From assembly GCA_017640685.1 (NCBI GenBank), contig JAEPQF010000003.1, positions 1 to 61,489 of the forward strand: a stretch of 61,489 nt of DNA, given 5' to 3'. The notes under the pieces were generated by a model that did not search any database, was not told the origin of the DNA, and saw only the letters and a program-made list of their open reading frames with translations. Source of the stretch: Hyphomicrobiales bacterium. GTDB lineage: Bacteria > Pseudomonadota > Alphaproteobacteria > Rhizobiales > HXMU1428-3. Both the position numbers and the translations under genes were made by a program. The first letter of the stretch is position 1; every line of letters starts with the position of its first letter. This document shows positions 35,471 to 43,947 of the stretch, one piece after another.

Positions 35471-36376
35471 TTGAGTAAGAAAGCAAAAACCACTTCTAAT
35501 GCCAAAAAACCGATAAAAGACATTAAAAAACCAACTCAAATCCCCCATCATTCCCGCAGAATTGGCCAGTTTCGTTCATCTAAAGAAGATATGAAACTCG
35601 TTCAGCAAGTGCCTGAGACCCCGCAAACAACCTCAAAAGCCTATAGTTTGGCCTTTGATGACCGTGAATTTATGACAAGAGAAGAGCTGCGACCGGTTAG
35701 ATTGCAATTAGAGCTCTTAAAACCAGAAATGCTCATGCAAGAAGAAGGCATAGAATCAACGGTTGTATTGTTTGGCGGTGCTCGCATTCCAGCACCAGGT
35801 GAAGAACCAGGGGGTAAAAATGAAAAGCAAAATGAAAATTTAAGAAAATATGCCAAATTTTATCAAGTGGCGCATGATTTCGCAAAACTATGTTCAGAAC
35901 AAGCTGCCAAAACAGATTATTCAGAATTCATTGTTTGCTCTGGCGGTGGACCAGGTGTTATGGAAGCGGCAAACAAAGGCGCCAGTGATGCAGGAGCTCC
36001 GTCCATCGGTCTTAATATCGTTCTGCCTCATGAGCAAGCGCCTAATATTTATGTCACCCCTGAGCTGAGTTTCCAGTTTCACTATTTTGCCATAAGAAAA
36101 ATGCATTTTCTCATGCGCGCCAAAGCCATCACAGCATTTCCAGGCGGCTATGGCACAATGGACGAATTGTTTGAAACTCTAACCCTCATTCAAACCAAAC
36201 GCGTGGCACCAATGCCGGTGATTTTATTTGCAGAAGAATTTTGGCGCAGCATTATTAATTTTGAAAATTTGGCGGATGCCGGCACAATCAGCCCAGAAGA
36301 TTTGGATTTATTTAAATTTGCAGAAACAGCTGAAGAAGGCTGGAAAATCATTGCAGATTGGTGGAAGATAAAATGA
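35471..36376 (+). CDS. LOG-family / TIGR00730 Rossmann-fold protein
   Basis: The protein has a basic, disordered N-terminus (about 45 residues, KKAKTTSNAKKPIK) and then a LOG-like Rossmann domain: VVLFGGARIP, VCSGGGPGVMEAANKGA and FPGGYGTMDELFETLTLIQTK, the PGGXGTXXE motif of cytokinin-nucleoside monophosphate phosphoribohydrolases. At 301 residues it is longer than plant LOG and belongs to the larger bacterial group. It likely hydrolyses nucleoside monophosphates. Translation starts at TTG behind GGAGAG. Its stop overlaps the next ATG. Confidence 0.88.
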   Translation: MSKKAKTTSNAKKPIKDIKKPTQIPHHSRRIGQFRSSKEDMKLVQQVPETPQTTSKAYSLAFDDREFMTREELRPVRLQLELLKPEMLMQEEGIESTVVLFGGARIPAPGEEPGGKNEKQNENLRKYAKFYQVAHDFAKLCSEQAAKTDYSEFIVCSGGGPGVMEAANKGASDAGAPSIGLNIVLPHEQAPNIYVTPELSFQFHYFAIRKMHFLMRAKAITAFPGGYGTMDELFETLTLIQTKRVAPMPVILFAEEFWRSIINFENLADAGTISPEDLDLFKFAETAEEGWKIIADWWKIK

Positions 36377-37104
36377 ACTTTGCAGATATGACGGCAGCTG
36401 AAATTGTGATCTTAGTTCTGCAATGGGGAATTCCTCTCATTTTGGCAATCACACTCCATGAAGCAGGGCACGCCTATGCTGCAAAAAGATTAGGAGATCC
36501 AACAGCAGATAGAGAAGGAAGGGTAAGTTTAAACCCGGTCAAGCATATTGACCCAGTAGGCACCATCCTCATACCATCGCTCTTGTTCATCATGAAAGCA
36601 CCGTTCCTTTTTGGATATGCCAAACCGGTGCCAGTGTCTTATAACCGCTTAAATACTCTACCAAGAGATATTGCTCTTGTTGCGTTCGCAGGGCCGTTAG
36701 CAAACGGTATTTTAATCGTGCTCTCTGCACTGGCCTTTAATTTGGTGCCAATAGCACCTGATGCTATACAAGAGCCTTTAGCTAAAATGCTGGCTATATC
36801 AATTGGTGTGAATACAGTGCTTGGCTGTTTCAACCTCATTCCAATCCCGCCCTTAGATGGTTCAAAAATTCTTATGGTCGTAGCCCCAAGACCAATTGGC
36901 AAATTGATTTATGAGCTTGAGCGGTATGGCATGTTGCTTATAATTGGGTTGCTCTTGTTAATGCCTTATATTTCACAAGTGCTTGGTTATAATCCTCTTG
37001 CTGTTTTCTTTGCATCTGCGATAGACAACGTCCTTCACGTAGTGGAACCTCTTATGAAACTTCATTGTATTTCTATTCGGTCGGAAGCCTGCGGAAATTT
37101 GTAG
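36373..37104 (+). CDS. Site-2-protease-like M50 metalloprotease
   Basis: The zinc motif HEAGHAYAAKRLGDPTA is at residues 26-42 and the second ligand region reads NLIPIPPLDGSKIL, as in the short membrane M50B peptidases. Four to six membrane segments fit the 243-residue protein. Members cleave transmembrane segments, often to release regulators. ATGA overlap with the upstream LOG gene indicates translational coupling; I chose the ATG at 36373 over the earlier TTG. No RseP PDZ domain is present, so it is a housekeeping-type homologue of unknown substrate. Confidence 0.9.
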   Translation: MNFADMTAAEIVILVLQWGIPLILAITLHEAGHAYAAKRLGDPTADREGRVSLNPVKHIDPVGTILIPSLLFIMKAPFLFGYAKPVPVSYNRLNTLPRDIALVAFAGPLANGILIVLSALAFNLVPIAPDAIQEPLAKMLAISIGVNTVLGCFNLIPIPPLDGSKILMVVAPRPIGKLIYELERYGMLLIIGLLLLMPYISQVLGYNPLAVFFASAIDNVLHVVEPLMKLHCISIRSEACGNL

Positions 37105-37159
37105 AAGTAACCATCATAGCACCTCAATCAAAAGATAGTTTTATTTGGAATTAAATATC

Positions 37160-38470
37160 ATGTTTAAAAAGAAAACAGATGTTGAACTCGCTGATATTGC
37201 AGCTGAGCTAATCAAGGAAATATCTCAAAAGCTAGATGTTGATATGAGCATCAAATTATGGGATGGCCGCGTCTTACCTTTGGGGCCAAATGTAACAAGT
37301 GATCTCAAACTAATTATTGCCCATCCAGGCGTTATCGCATCCCTTTTAAAAGGGCCAAGCTTAGATAAAATCATTCGCCACTATATCCATAAAAACTTAG
37401 ATTTCGAAGGCGGCACGTTATTTGATATTGGCGAGCAAATTGTTTTCAATAAATCACGCAAGCGCATTAAAGAAATTAGCAAAAGCACATTCCTCAAAAA
37501 ACTCGCTCCCTTCTTACTCGTGCCTTCCTTAAAACCAGAGGACAGCAGAGCCTATGAGGGTGATGAATCAGGCAGCACAGTTGAGAAAAAAGATGCGAAA
37601 AAATTCATCGAATTTCACTATGATGTCTCTAACGATTTTTACAAGCTCTTCCTTGATGAGCGAATGATCTACACCTGCGCATATTTCACAGATTGGACCA
37701 ACAGTTTAGATCAAGCCCAGTTTGATAAGCTAGATATGATTTGTAAAAAACTGCGCTTAAAAGAAGGCGAGACAATGCTTGATATTGGCTGTGGTTGGGG
37801 AGGCTTACTCATCCACGCAGCAGAGAATTACGGCGTAAAAAGGCACGGCGTAACACTCGCAACTGAACAATATGAATATGCAAAAAAAGCTATAAAAGAA
37901 AAAGGCTTAGAAGATCAAATCACGATTGAATTAAAAGATTATCGAGATCTACAAGGCCAGTTTGATAAAATTTCTTCTATCGGAATGTATGAAGCGATTG
38001 GCATAGCTCAAGTGCCGGAATATTTAAGAAAAGTGCGCTCGCTTCTTAAACCAGATGGCATCTTTCTTAATCACGGTATCACCCGTAAGGGTAAGAAGAA
38101 ACAGACCAAATTCTCCTCGCGCCCCGAGCAAAAAGCATTGCAGAAATATATTTTCCCAGGCGGCGAGTTGGACGATCTTGGCAATACCATTAACAAGATG
38201 GAACAGGCCGGTTTTGACATCCAAGATGTTGAAGGCTGGCGCATGCACTACCAACTCACAACCAAATTATGGTGTGATCGCCTAACTGCAAACAAACAAG
38301 CCGCAATAGATATTATTGGTGAAGAAACCTACCGCATTTGGGTGGTGTATTTAGCCGGTTGCTCACTTGCCTTTTTAAAAGGTTCTGCAAGACTCTATCA
38401 AACAGTTGCAACACAAAACCCGAAAGGCATGCCAGTAACCCCGCAAACAAGAGAAGACCTTTATCAATAG
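37160..38470 (+). CDS. cfa: Cyclopropane-fatty-acyl-phospholipid synthase-family methyltransferase
   Basis: The C-terminal two thirds match the Cfa family: FHYDVSNDFYKLFLDERMIYTCAYF, LDIGCGWGGLLIHAA (SAM loop), and the signature KYIFPGGELDDL. The N-terminal domain of about 130 residues resembles the lipid-binding part of Cfa. It would add a methylene bridge to unsaturated phospholipid chains at the membrane surface. Start ATG at 37160 rather than TTG at 37145. Alphaproteobacteria often carry several homologues, so the exact lipid product is not certain. Confidence 0.88.
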   Translation: MFKKKTDVELADIAAELIKEISQKLDVDMSIKLWDGRVLPLGPNVTSDLKLIIAHPGVIASLLKGPSLDKIIRHYIHKNLDFEGGTLFDIGEQIVFNKSRKRIKEISKSTFLKKLAPFLLVPSLKPEDSRAYEGDESGSTVEKKDAKKFIEFHYDVSNDFYKLFLDERMIYTCAYFTDWTNSLDQAQFDKLDMICKKLRLKEGETMLDIGCGWGGLLIHAAENYGVKRHGVTLATEQYEYAKKAIKEKGLEDQITIELKDYRDLQGQFDKISSIGMYEAIGIAQVPEYLRKVRSLLKPDGIFLNHGITRKGKKKQTKFSSRPEQKALQKYIFPGGELDDLGNTINKMEQAGFDIQDVEGWRMHYQLTTKLWCDRLTANKQAAIDIIGEETYRIWVVYLAGCSLAFLKGSARLYQTVATQNPKGMPVTPQTREDLYQ

Positions 38471-38480
38471 AGATAAGTTT

Positions 38481-40007
38481 TTATTTTCCTGGTTTTGGAT
38501 AGCCTGTAGCTTGCGGGCGAAATGAAGCAGGAACATCTGTTTGAACATCTTTTTGAACGGAGGCTGGAGCAGTTTCAATTTGTGCAGCGACTGTTTCAAG
38601 CGCTTGTGAAGAGATAAAGGGAACATAACCTATTTCTTCATACCGCTGGCGTTTCATCTTTTCAAAATGACGATTATATTGTTCTAAATTTTGCTGCTCT
38701 AAATTTAAAAGAGAGGCAACTTGCTCTGGTGTTTGCGGACGTGACTCTGGCGCTGGGTAAGACGTCATAATATCAAATCCGCGTTTTCCCCATTGATAAG
38801 TCGGCATGCTCACATGGGTCTGGAAAGTTCGTCTTGTGTGAACACCCGCAAGTTTAAACTTGCGGTAAAACTGCAAAAGTCCATCTGCAAAAGCAAAGCG
38901 CTGTGTCAATAATGGTGCTTCAATCGTGTGCCATGAGAGAACTGCAAAAGTAAGTGTCAATGGTAAGACAATGGTTAAAAGATCACCATAACTAATGTTT
39001 GGGTTTGTTTGTAAAACCAATTGAGCAATCGGCCAATGAAAAACAAAAATCCCATATGAGTAATCACCAAACCGATTATAGAAACCTAATAAATATGATT
39101 TTTGCGATCCAAACCAAACGGCAGTGTAGGTAAGAGCAACAATTCGAAACGGCTCCATATAAGGGCCAGAGTTTGTGTAAGCCGCAAAACCAATAACTAA
39201 GAAAACACCAATGATATTTAAAGGGATTTGATGGCGGTAGGTGTAAAGCAAAACGCCAATAAGAAATGCGAAACCAAAGCGAAAGCTATGCATTAAAAAA
39301 GGTATTTCGGCCCTGAGCGTCGTGAAATAGCTAACATATAAAAAAACAGCAATGGCAAGAGTAGACCAAACCCAAACAACCCTTTTTTCAAGCATCCCAA
39401 TTGAGCAAAGAAACGCAAGGACGAAATACGCCATAATCTCATATTTCAAAGTCCAGATAGAAACGTTTACTTCGCCGCCAGCTGGGGCAGATTCAAAGAG
39501 ACCTGGTAAAGTCATATCAGAATAAGAAAGAGCGGTAACGGGCACATAAGCCCAAAGTCGCCAGTCATTATAATAGTCAGAAAACGAAGCGGTGGTGAAA
39601 AAGGGGCCAAAAACAAAAGCAATTAAGAGGGATGAAAAAATTAATAAGGGACAAAGACGAATAATCCGCGACACAGTAAAACGCAGGAAAATCGGTCGCT
39701 CTGTTAGTGAACAAGTAATTAAGTAGCCACTTAAGCCAAAGAAAATACAAATACCACAATGAGACGCTTGAATAAGTATGCCAAGGGTTCCCTCGGTCGA
39801 AGGATTAAATCCATAGATGATCCAAAGGCAATGGGTAGCAGCGACTATAAGCGCCGTTAGAAAGCGCAATAACCGAAAGTTGTTTTGGCGCAAGTCCTTA
39901 TCCACGCCTGAAAAAGCATGTCTGTCATTCGCACCATAAAACGAATGGCATTTCTTATTGGTGGAAGAATACTGCACCAAAGAACCCCGATTACTAAATA
40001 CTAACAA
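38481..40007 (-). CDS. Acyltransferase-3-family membrane protein with C-terminal extension
   Basis: Ten or so membrane segments occupy residues 45-370. NFRLLRFLTALIVAATHCLW contains the catalytic histidine region of OafA/YrhL-type enzymes and RPIFLRFTVSRIIRLCPLL the conserved R-X10-R-X-R-L-P element. These proteins acylate sugars of LPS, capsule or Nod-like products. The last 130 residues are soluble, proline/glutamine-rich and not recognised; they may be disordered. The gene stands alone and converges on cfa. It could decorate the polysaccharide made by the first region, but that is conjecture. Confidence 0.85.
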   Translation of the reverse strand: MLVFSNRGSLVQYSSTNKKCHSFYGANDRHAFSGVDKDLRQNNFRLLRFLTALIVAATHCLWIIYGFNPSTEGTLGILIQASHCGICIFFGLSGYLITCSLTERPIFLRFTVSRIIRLCPLLIFSSLLIAFVFGPFFTTASFSDYYNDWRLWAYVPVTALSYSDMTLPGLFESAPAGGEVNVSIWTLKYEIMAYFVLAFLCSIGMLEKRVVWVWSTLAIAVFLYVSYFTTLRAEIPFLMHSFRFGFAFLIGVLLYTYRHQIPLNIIGVFLVIGFAAYTNSGPYMEPFRIVALTYTAVWFGSQKSYLLGFYNRFGDYSYGIFVFHWPIAQLVLQTNPNISYGDLLTIVLPLTLTFAVLSWHTIEAPLLTQRFAFADGLLQFYRKFKLAGVHTRRTFQTHVSMPTYQWGKRGFDIMTSYPAPESRPQTPEQVASLLNLEQQNLEQYNRHFEKMKRQRYEEIGYVPFISSQALETVAAQIETAPASVQKDVQTDVPASFRPQATGYPKPGK

Positions 40008-40152
40008 CGGCCACTAACAAGCCGTAAACGTTCCCAGTTTCGAGTAGTACCTGAAAAACCTTTATATTTCGTTTGCCTAGAGAGAGCGGGCACTTTCAGT
40101 GTAAAGGCAGTGAACAAAATGAAAGGAATAACTATAAGAATAAAGATACACA

Positions 40153-40306
40153 AAGAAGGAGTGACGCCCCTTCGGCGTCAGGACATGGCGTAGCGTCAGC
40201 GTAGCCCGTCGCGTTGCGACGCACCTCGTAGGCTCAAACGCCTTAGCGTTTGAAATAGCCGTGAGAGAATAATAACGACGGTTGCTAGTGGGCAACTGAA
40301 GGAGCG
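40153..40306. repeat. Mosaic hairpin repeat, copy C
   Basis: Four paired stems are visible in order: TGACGCC/GGCGTCA (40162-40180), CGTCGC/GCGACG (40207-40221), CAAACGC/GCGTTTG (40235-40252) and GTTGC/GCAAC (40281-40296). The flanks AGAAGGAG, GGACATGGCG, CACCTCGTAGGC and ATAGCCGTGAGAG are shared with other copies. The region 40008-40152 before it shows no gene. Confidence 0.85.
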
Positions 40307-40321
40307 TTAAAAAACAAAAAA

Positions 40322-40347
40322 ACAGCCGGCCAAAATTGGCCAGCTGT
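40322..40347 (-). terminator. Terminator of the small two-ORF unit
   Basis: ACAGC-C-GGCC pairs with GGCC-A-GCTGT with one mismatch and a small AAAATT loop. On the minus strand it is followed by a T-rich tract (plus-strand A runs at 40308-40321). It lies 25 bases beyond the last of the two small ORFs. Confidence 0.65.
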
Positions 40348-40371
40348 AAATGTAAAATTAAATGAGTAAGC

Positions 40372-40515
40372 CTATCTCCTTCGAGGAGGCCGGAGGAGTT
40401 GAGGCTGTAATTCAGGTTGAATGTAGAAGAGGTATCGTTCGTTAAGTGAGGAGAGGAAAGAGCTAAAGCACCTAAGTAAAGCTAAAAATGTTTGAGGTAA
40501 AAGGTGCTGTATCAT
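40372..40515 (-). CDS. Small protein, 47 residues
   Basis: This ORF starts with ATG just after GGAGTGATACC, five bases beyond the stop of the preceding small ORF. It encodes MIQHLLPQTFLALLRCF-type sequence: an amphipathic or membrane-binding N-terminal helix and a basic end PPRRR. No family is recognised. The good ribosome site, tandem arrangement and terminator argue that it is real. Confidence 0.5.
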   Translation of the reverse strand: MIQHLLPQTFLALLRCFSSFLSSLNERYLFYIQPELQPQLLRPPRRR

Positions 40516-40519
40516 GGTA

Positions 40520-40726
40520 TCACTCCATTTTATTGGATAATCTATCGCTGATACGAGACGAAACTTCACGATGGTTGAGAGCTAACGCCCGCATCATTGA
40601 AGGACGAAGGATTGATTTGGCACCGGACAACCCGGTCGGAAATTGAGAAAAATGAGGCTTGAACGATTGTCTTGTCTTTTGTCTAACAACCGGCTCTGAA
40701 ATATGTATCAAAGCATTTCTCACCAT
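40520..40726 (-). CDS. Small protein, 68 residues
   Basis: The ATG at 40726 lies nine bases after AAGGAG. The product is basic (VRQKTRQSFKPHFSQ, ALALNHREVSSRISDRL) with a likely C-terminal helix, and is not recognised. Its TGA lies four bases before the start of the 47-residue ORF, so translation is coupled. A longer TTG-started version (71 residues) is possible but less well placed. Between 40727 and 41026 I see no other gene. Confidence 0.5.
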   Translation of the reverse strand: MVRNALIHISEPVVRQKTRQSFKPHFSQFPTGLSGAKSILRPSMMRALALNHREVSSRISDRLSNKME

Positions 40727-41026
40727 TTTTTCCAACTCCTTGATTTAGAAAAGCTTAAGCAATCAAAAGATCACTTATCTAAAATGGACTGGCCGGTGAA
40801 GCCTATTAAACGCGGTACAAGTGCGAAACGCCATCGCCACATCCGGCATCCGGCGCAGTCAGGTCACATGATCGAACCTGCATACAAGGGTGGGCTGATT
40901 TCGTTAAGAAAGGTTTAATAGGTGCGGATTATCAAAAAACTGTAATAATAGAAAAGCACTTATCCACATCTAGAATGAGCTCAGCAGAAGTAACCGCCAA
41001 AGAAAACACAAATAAGATTTTGAGGT

Positions 41027-41196
41027 CCGAAGAAGGAGCTCAGCCCACTTCGGGCTGAGGGACATGACGAAACGCTGTTGTTACTTGCGGATGCCAAGTG
41101 GGCATCTGAAGCACACACAAGGCCACCTAAAGCGCAATTAAAAAACGCCGCACCTCGTAGGGCCTTGCCGCTTTAGCGGCAGAATAGCCCGTGAGA
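41027..41196. repeat. Mosaic hairpin repeat, copy D
   Basis: Stems are CTCAGCCC/GGGCTGAG (41039-41059), GATGCC/GGCATC (41090-41106) and GCCGCT/AGCGGC (41167-41180). Flanks GAAGAAGGAG, GGACATGACGAA, GCACCTCGTAGG and AATAGCCCGTGAGA match the other copies. It is in the same gap as copy E, 35 bases away. Confidence 0.85.
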
Positions 41197-41230
41197 AAAA
41201 ATTAATCAGGAACCCCAACAAGATCTCGAA

Positions 41231-41393
41231 TTACGAAGAAGGAGTGACGCCTTTTCGGTGTCAGGACATGGCGAAGAGTCAGCGTAGACCGGCGCAGCGC
41301 GGTTGCTAGTGGGCAACCTAAAGCGCAATAAAAAAGAGCCGCACCTCGTAGGCCGGTGAGCTTCAGCTCACCGAATAGCAGTGAGAGAGAAAA
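41231..41393. repeat. Mosaic hairpin repeat, copy E
   Basis: Stems are TGACGCC/GGTGTCA (41245-41263, one G-T pair), GGTTGC/GCAACC (41301-41318) and CGGTGAGC/GCTCACCG (41354-41373). The flanks ACGAAGAAGGAG, GGACATGGCGAAG, GCACCTCGTAGG and TAGCAGTGAGAG are as in the family. It ends 15 bases before the rpoH stop. Confidence 0.85.
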
Positions 41394-41408
41394 ACTAACC
41401 CGTGAGAA

Positions 41409-42272
41409 TTAATTAGCCGCTGCAACCACAGCTTCTTGCACTTTTTCAAACGCACGAACTTCAATCTGGCGAATGCGCTCGCGGCTCACACCATGTTCTT
41501 GGCTAAGCTCTTCAAGGGTCTGCGGTGTTTCACTTAATCGGCGCGCCTCAAAAATCTTGGCTTCACGTTCATTAAGAACACCCATAGCATCTTTCAAAAG
41601 ATCAAGACGATGATCAAGCTCTTGGCTATCACCTAGGGCGGTTTCCTGGTCAATTTCATCATCAACCAACCAGTCTTGCCACTCGCCACTTTCGCTTTCT
41701 TTGCTCAACGGAGCGTTTAATGAAGCGTCACCCTGCATGCGTTGGTTCATAGAAACCACATCATCTTCAGGCACACCGAGGCGATTGGCAATTTCAGAAA
41801 TTTGCTCGGGTTTTAGGTCACCATCTTCATAAGCGTTAAGCTGAGATTTAACTTTGCGTAAGTTAAAAAACAGCTTTTTTTGAGATGAAGTCGTGCCAAG
41901 TTTCACAAGGCTCCATGAGCGAAGGACATATTCTTGAATAGAGGCTCTAATCCACCACATAGCATAGGTCGCCAAACGAAAGCCTTTTTCTGGGTCAAAC
42001 TTTTTCACAGCCTGCATTAAGCCGACATTACCCTCAGAAACAACTTCTCCAATAGGCAAGCCATAGCCACGATAACCCATAGCAATTTTGGCAACCAATC
42101 TAAGGTGTGATGTAACCAGTTTTTGAGCGGCGTTCCGGTCATTATGCTCGCGCCAGCATTTAGCCAGCATATATTCCTCTTGTGGTTCTAACATAGGAAA
42201 TTTGCGCACTTCAGAAAGATACTTCTGTAAGCCGCCTTGACCTGTAGTAACTGTAGGTAGATTTGTAGTCAT
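41409..42272 (-). CDS. rpoH: RNA polymerase heat-shock sigma factor RpoH
   Basis: The 287-residue sigma-70-type factor has region 2 with YRGYGLPIGEVVSEGNVGLMQA and YAMWWIRASIQEYVLRSWSLVK, including the RpoH-type QEYVLRSW core, and region 4 with EHGVSRERIRQIEVRAF. It directs transcription of chaperone and protease genes. It lies directly after rluD on the same strand, a pairing often seen in alphaproteobacteria. Two repeat elements occupy its 3' flank. Many alphaproteobacteria carry more than one rpoH. Confidence 0.95.
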   Translation of the reverse strand: MTTNLPTVTTGQGGLQKYLSEVRKFPMLEPQEEYMLAKCWREHNDRNAAQKLVTSHLRLVAKIAMGYRGYGLPIGEVVSEGNVGLMQAVKKFDPEKGFRLATYAMWWIRASIQEYVLRSWSLVKLGTTSSQKKLFFNLRKVKSQLNAYEDGDLKPEQISEIANRLGVPEDDVVSMNQRMQGDASLNAPLSKESESGEWQDWLVDDEIDQETALGDSQELDHRLDLLKDAMGVLNEREAKIFEARRLSETPQTLEELSQEHGVSRERIRQIEVRAFEKVQEAVVAAAN

Positions 42273-42379
42273 AGCCTGACCCCTAACCCTAAATAATTAA
42301 AACCTAAAAAATAATACGCGCTAGAACATAATAGGAACTTTGTTTCAGCCTTACTATATATAGGCATAAAATTACGGCA

Positions 42380-43474
42380 TTAAAGGGTTTGAAATAAATT
42401 TTCTAATTTTTCCATATCTTTGGGCAAATTACTTGAAAATTCAAGGTATTCGCCCGTTACTGGGTGGCTAAAACCAAGCACTGAGGCATGCAAAGCCTGC
42501 CTTTTTAGCTTTTCTACTGCATGTTGCAGTTTTTGAGGTAAAATATCAGCTTTTGTCTTAAAACCTGTCCCATAAAGCGGGTCTGAGAGAAGAGGGTGCC
42601 CAATATGCGTCATATGAACCCGAATTTGATGAGTTCGCCCTGTCTCGAGCCGGCATGTAATTTTAGAAACAGCGGCGTTATTTTGCCCCAATTTCATAGC
42701 CGAGCGGTTGGAAATCTCTTGAACACCATAGGTCTCAATCGTTTCATAATGGGTGATGGCAAATTTCCCGCCCTCCTTTAGAACATCCATTTTAAGAGGG
42801 TTCTTGGGTGAACGGCCAATTTGGCTCTTAATAGTGCCATTTTTCGGAGTAATTTCCCCCCAAACAAGGGCTGTGTACGTCCGAGTTAAAGGGCCTTGCC
42901 GCCCATGATCTGCAAATTGCTCAGAAAGGCCAAGATGAGCGGTGTCATTTTTAGCAACTACCATTAATCCAGATGTATATCGATCAAGGCGGTGAACAAT
43001 CCCTGGTCGTTTCACGCCGCCAACACCAGATAAACTATCACCACAATGATAAAGCAAAGCATTGACTAATGTGCCGCGCCAATGCCCAGTTGCCGGGTGA
43101 ACAACCAACCCGGCAGGCTTGTCGATAACGATTAAATGCTCATCTTCATAAGCAATGTCCAAAGGAATATCTTCAGCTAAGGGAACGGCAGCAGCTGCTG
43201 GGGGAAGTTCAACATCATAAATATCACCCGGTTTTATCCGGCAATTAGGCTCAAGGATTATTTTTTCACCGCGCTTAATGTGACCTTTTTTAATTAATTC
43301 TTTCACACGCGACCTTGTGTAATGCTCTAAAGATGAGCTAATAAAACGGTCAAGCCGTTCACCCTCATGCTCAGCAACAACTTCAAGCTGAACATGGGTT
43401 GAAGCTTCAGTTTGTTCCTCTGCCGGAACATCATGAAGGGGCGTCGGAGAAGCGTTTTGAATGTCATTCGTCAT
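42380..43474 (-). CDS. rluD: RluA-family 23S rRNA pseudouridine synthase
   Basis: An S4 RNA-binding domain covers about residues 30-100 (RLDRFISSSLEHYTRSRVKELIKKG). The catalytic domain follows: LIVIDKPAGLVVHPA, then GIVHRLDRYTSGLMVVAK with the active-site aspartate, and RTHQIRVHMTHIGHPLLSDPLYG. RluD modifies helix 69 of 23S rRNA. At 364 residues the N-terminus is slightly long, with an acidic first 28 residues. It precedes rpoH with 107 bases between. The symbol rests on the S4-containing RluD type and context. Confidence 0.9.
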   Translation of the reverse strand: MTNDIQNASPTPLHDVPAEEQTEASTHVQLEVVAEHEGERLDRFISSSLEHYTRSRVKELIKKGHIKRGEKIILEPNCRIKPGDIYDVELPPAAAAVPLAEDIPLDIAYEDEHLIVIDKPAGLVVHPATGHWRGTLVNALLYHCGDSLSGVGGVKRPGIVHRLDRYTSGLMVVAKNDTAHLGLSEQFADHGRQGPLTRTYTALVWGEITPKNGTIKSQIGRSPKNPLKMDVLKEGGKFAITHYETIETYGVQEISNRSAMKLGQNNAAVSKITCRLETGRTHQIRVHMTHIGHPLLSDPLYGTGFKTKADILPQKLQHAVEKLKRQALHASVLGFSHPVTGEYLEFSSNLPKDMEKLENLFQTL

Positions 43475-43489
43475 ATGGACTAAAATCTT

Positions 43490-43900
43490 ATGTTAGAGCC
43501 AAATAATAAAAAAGAACAAGCTGAAAACCAAAATGAGCTCGAAGTGAGCGAAAATAGTTTTTGGACACCTATGAAGATTAAAGCACTCATTGGGCTTATC
43601 ATCTTCATGTCTGTTGCTCTTGCTGTTGGCTTTGGCTTTTTTATTTACAAATTAGTGAACACGGTCCTTTCTAAAACAGAGACACGTGAAATCACAGCCA
43701 AAGAGCAATTAATAGAAAAAACTCAATCAACTCATAAGGCAATTCAAAGTGGTATAAAGCTTGATGGCTTCAAAATCCAGCATTTAGCAGCAACGGAGAT
43801 GGAAATAATCCTTCACGTTAAAAAAGAAGCTCTTTCTGAAATCTGGGTAATAGAGAAGAAAACCAAGCGAATTACGTCTAAAATCATTCTTCAAAAGTGA
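43490..43900 (+). CDS. Small single-pass membrane protein
   Basis: This 136-residue protein has an acidic N-terminus, one membrane segment (about residues 31-56, IKALIGLIIFMSVALAVGFGFF) and a periplasmic domain ending EIWVIEKKTKRITSKIIL. It starts 15 bases from the divergent rluD gene. A DUF6476-type protein is often found beside this pseudouridine synthase in alphaproteobacteria; I consider that match possible but not proven. No function is known. Confidence 0.65.
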   Translation: MLEPNNKKEQAENQNELEVSENSFWTPMKIKALIGLIIFMSVALAVGFGFFIYKLVNTVLSKTETREITAKEQLIEKTQSTHKAIQSGIKLDGFKIQHLAATEMEIILHVKKEALSEIWVIEKKTKRITSKIILQK

Positions 43901-43947
43901 GGAAAACGTCAAGGCAGTTGAAAAAAGCAATATACCGCACAAAATTC

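Noticed and set aside
40703-40918. 71-residue plus-strand ORF opposite the 68-residue ORF
   Set aside because: It has no good ribosome site, and the minus-strand ORFs have stronger signals and a terminator.
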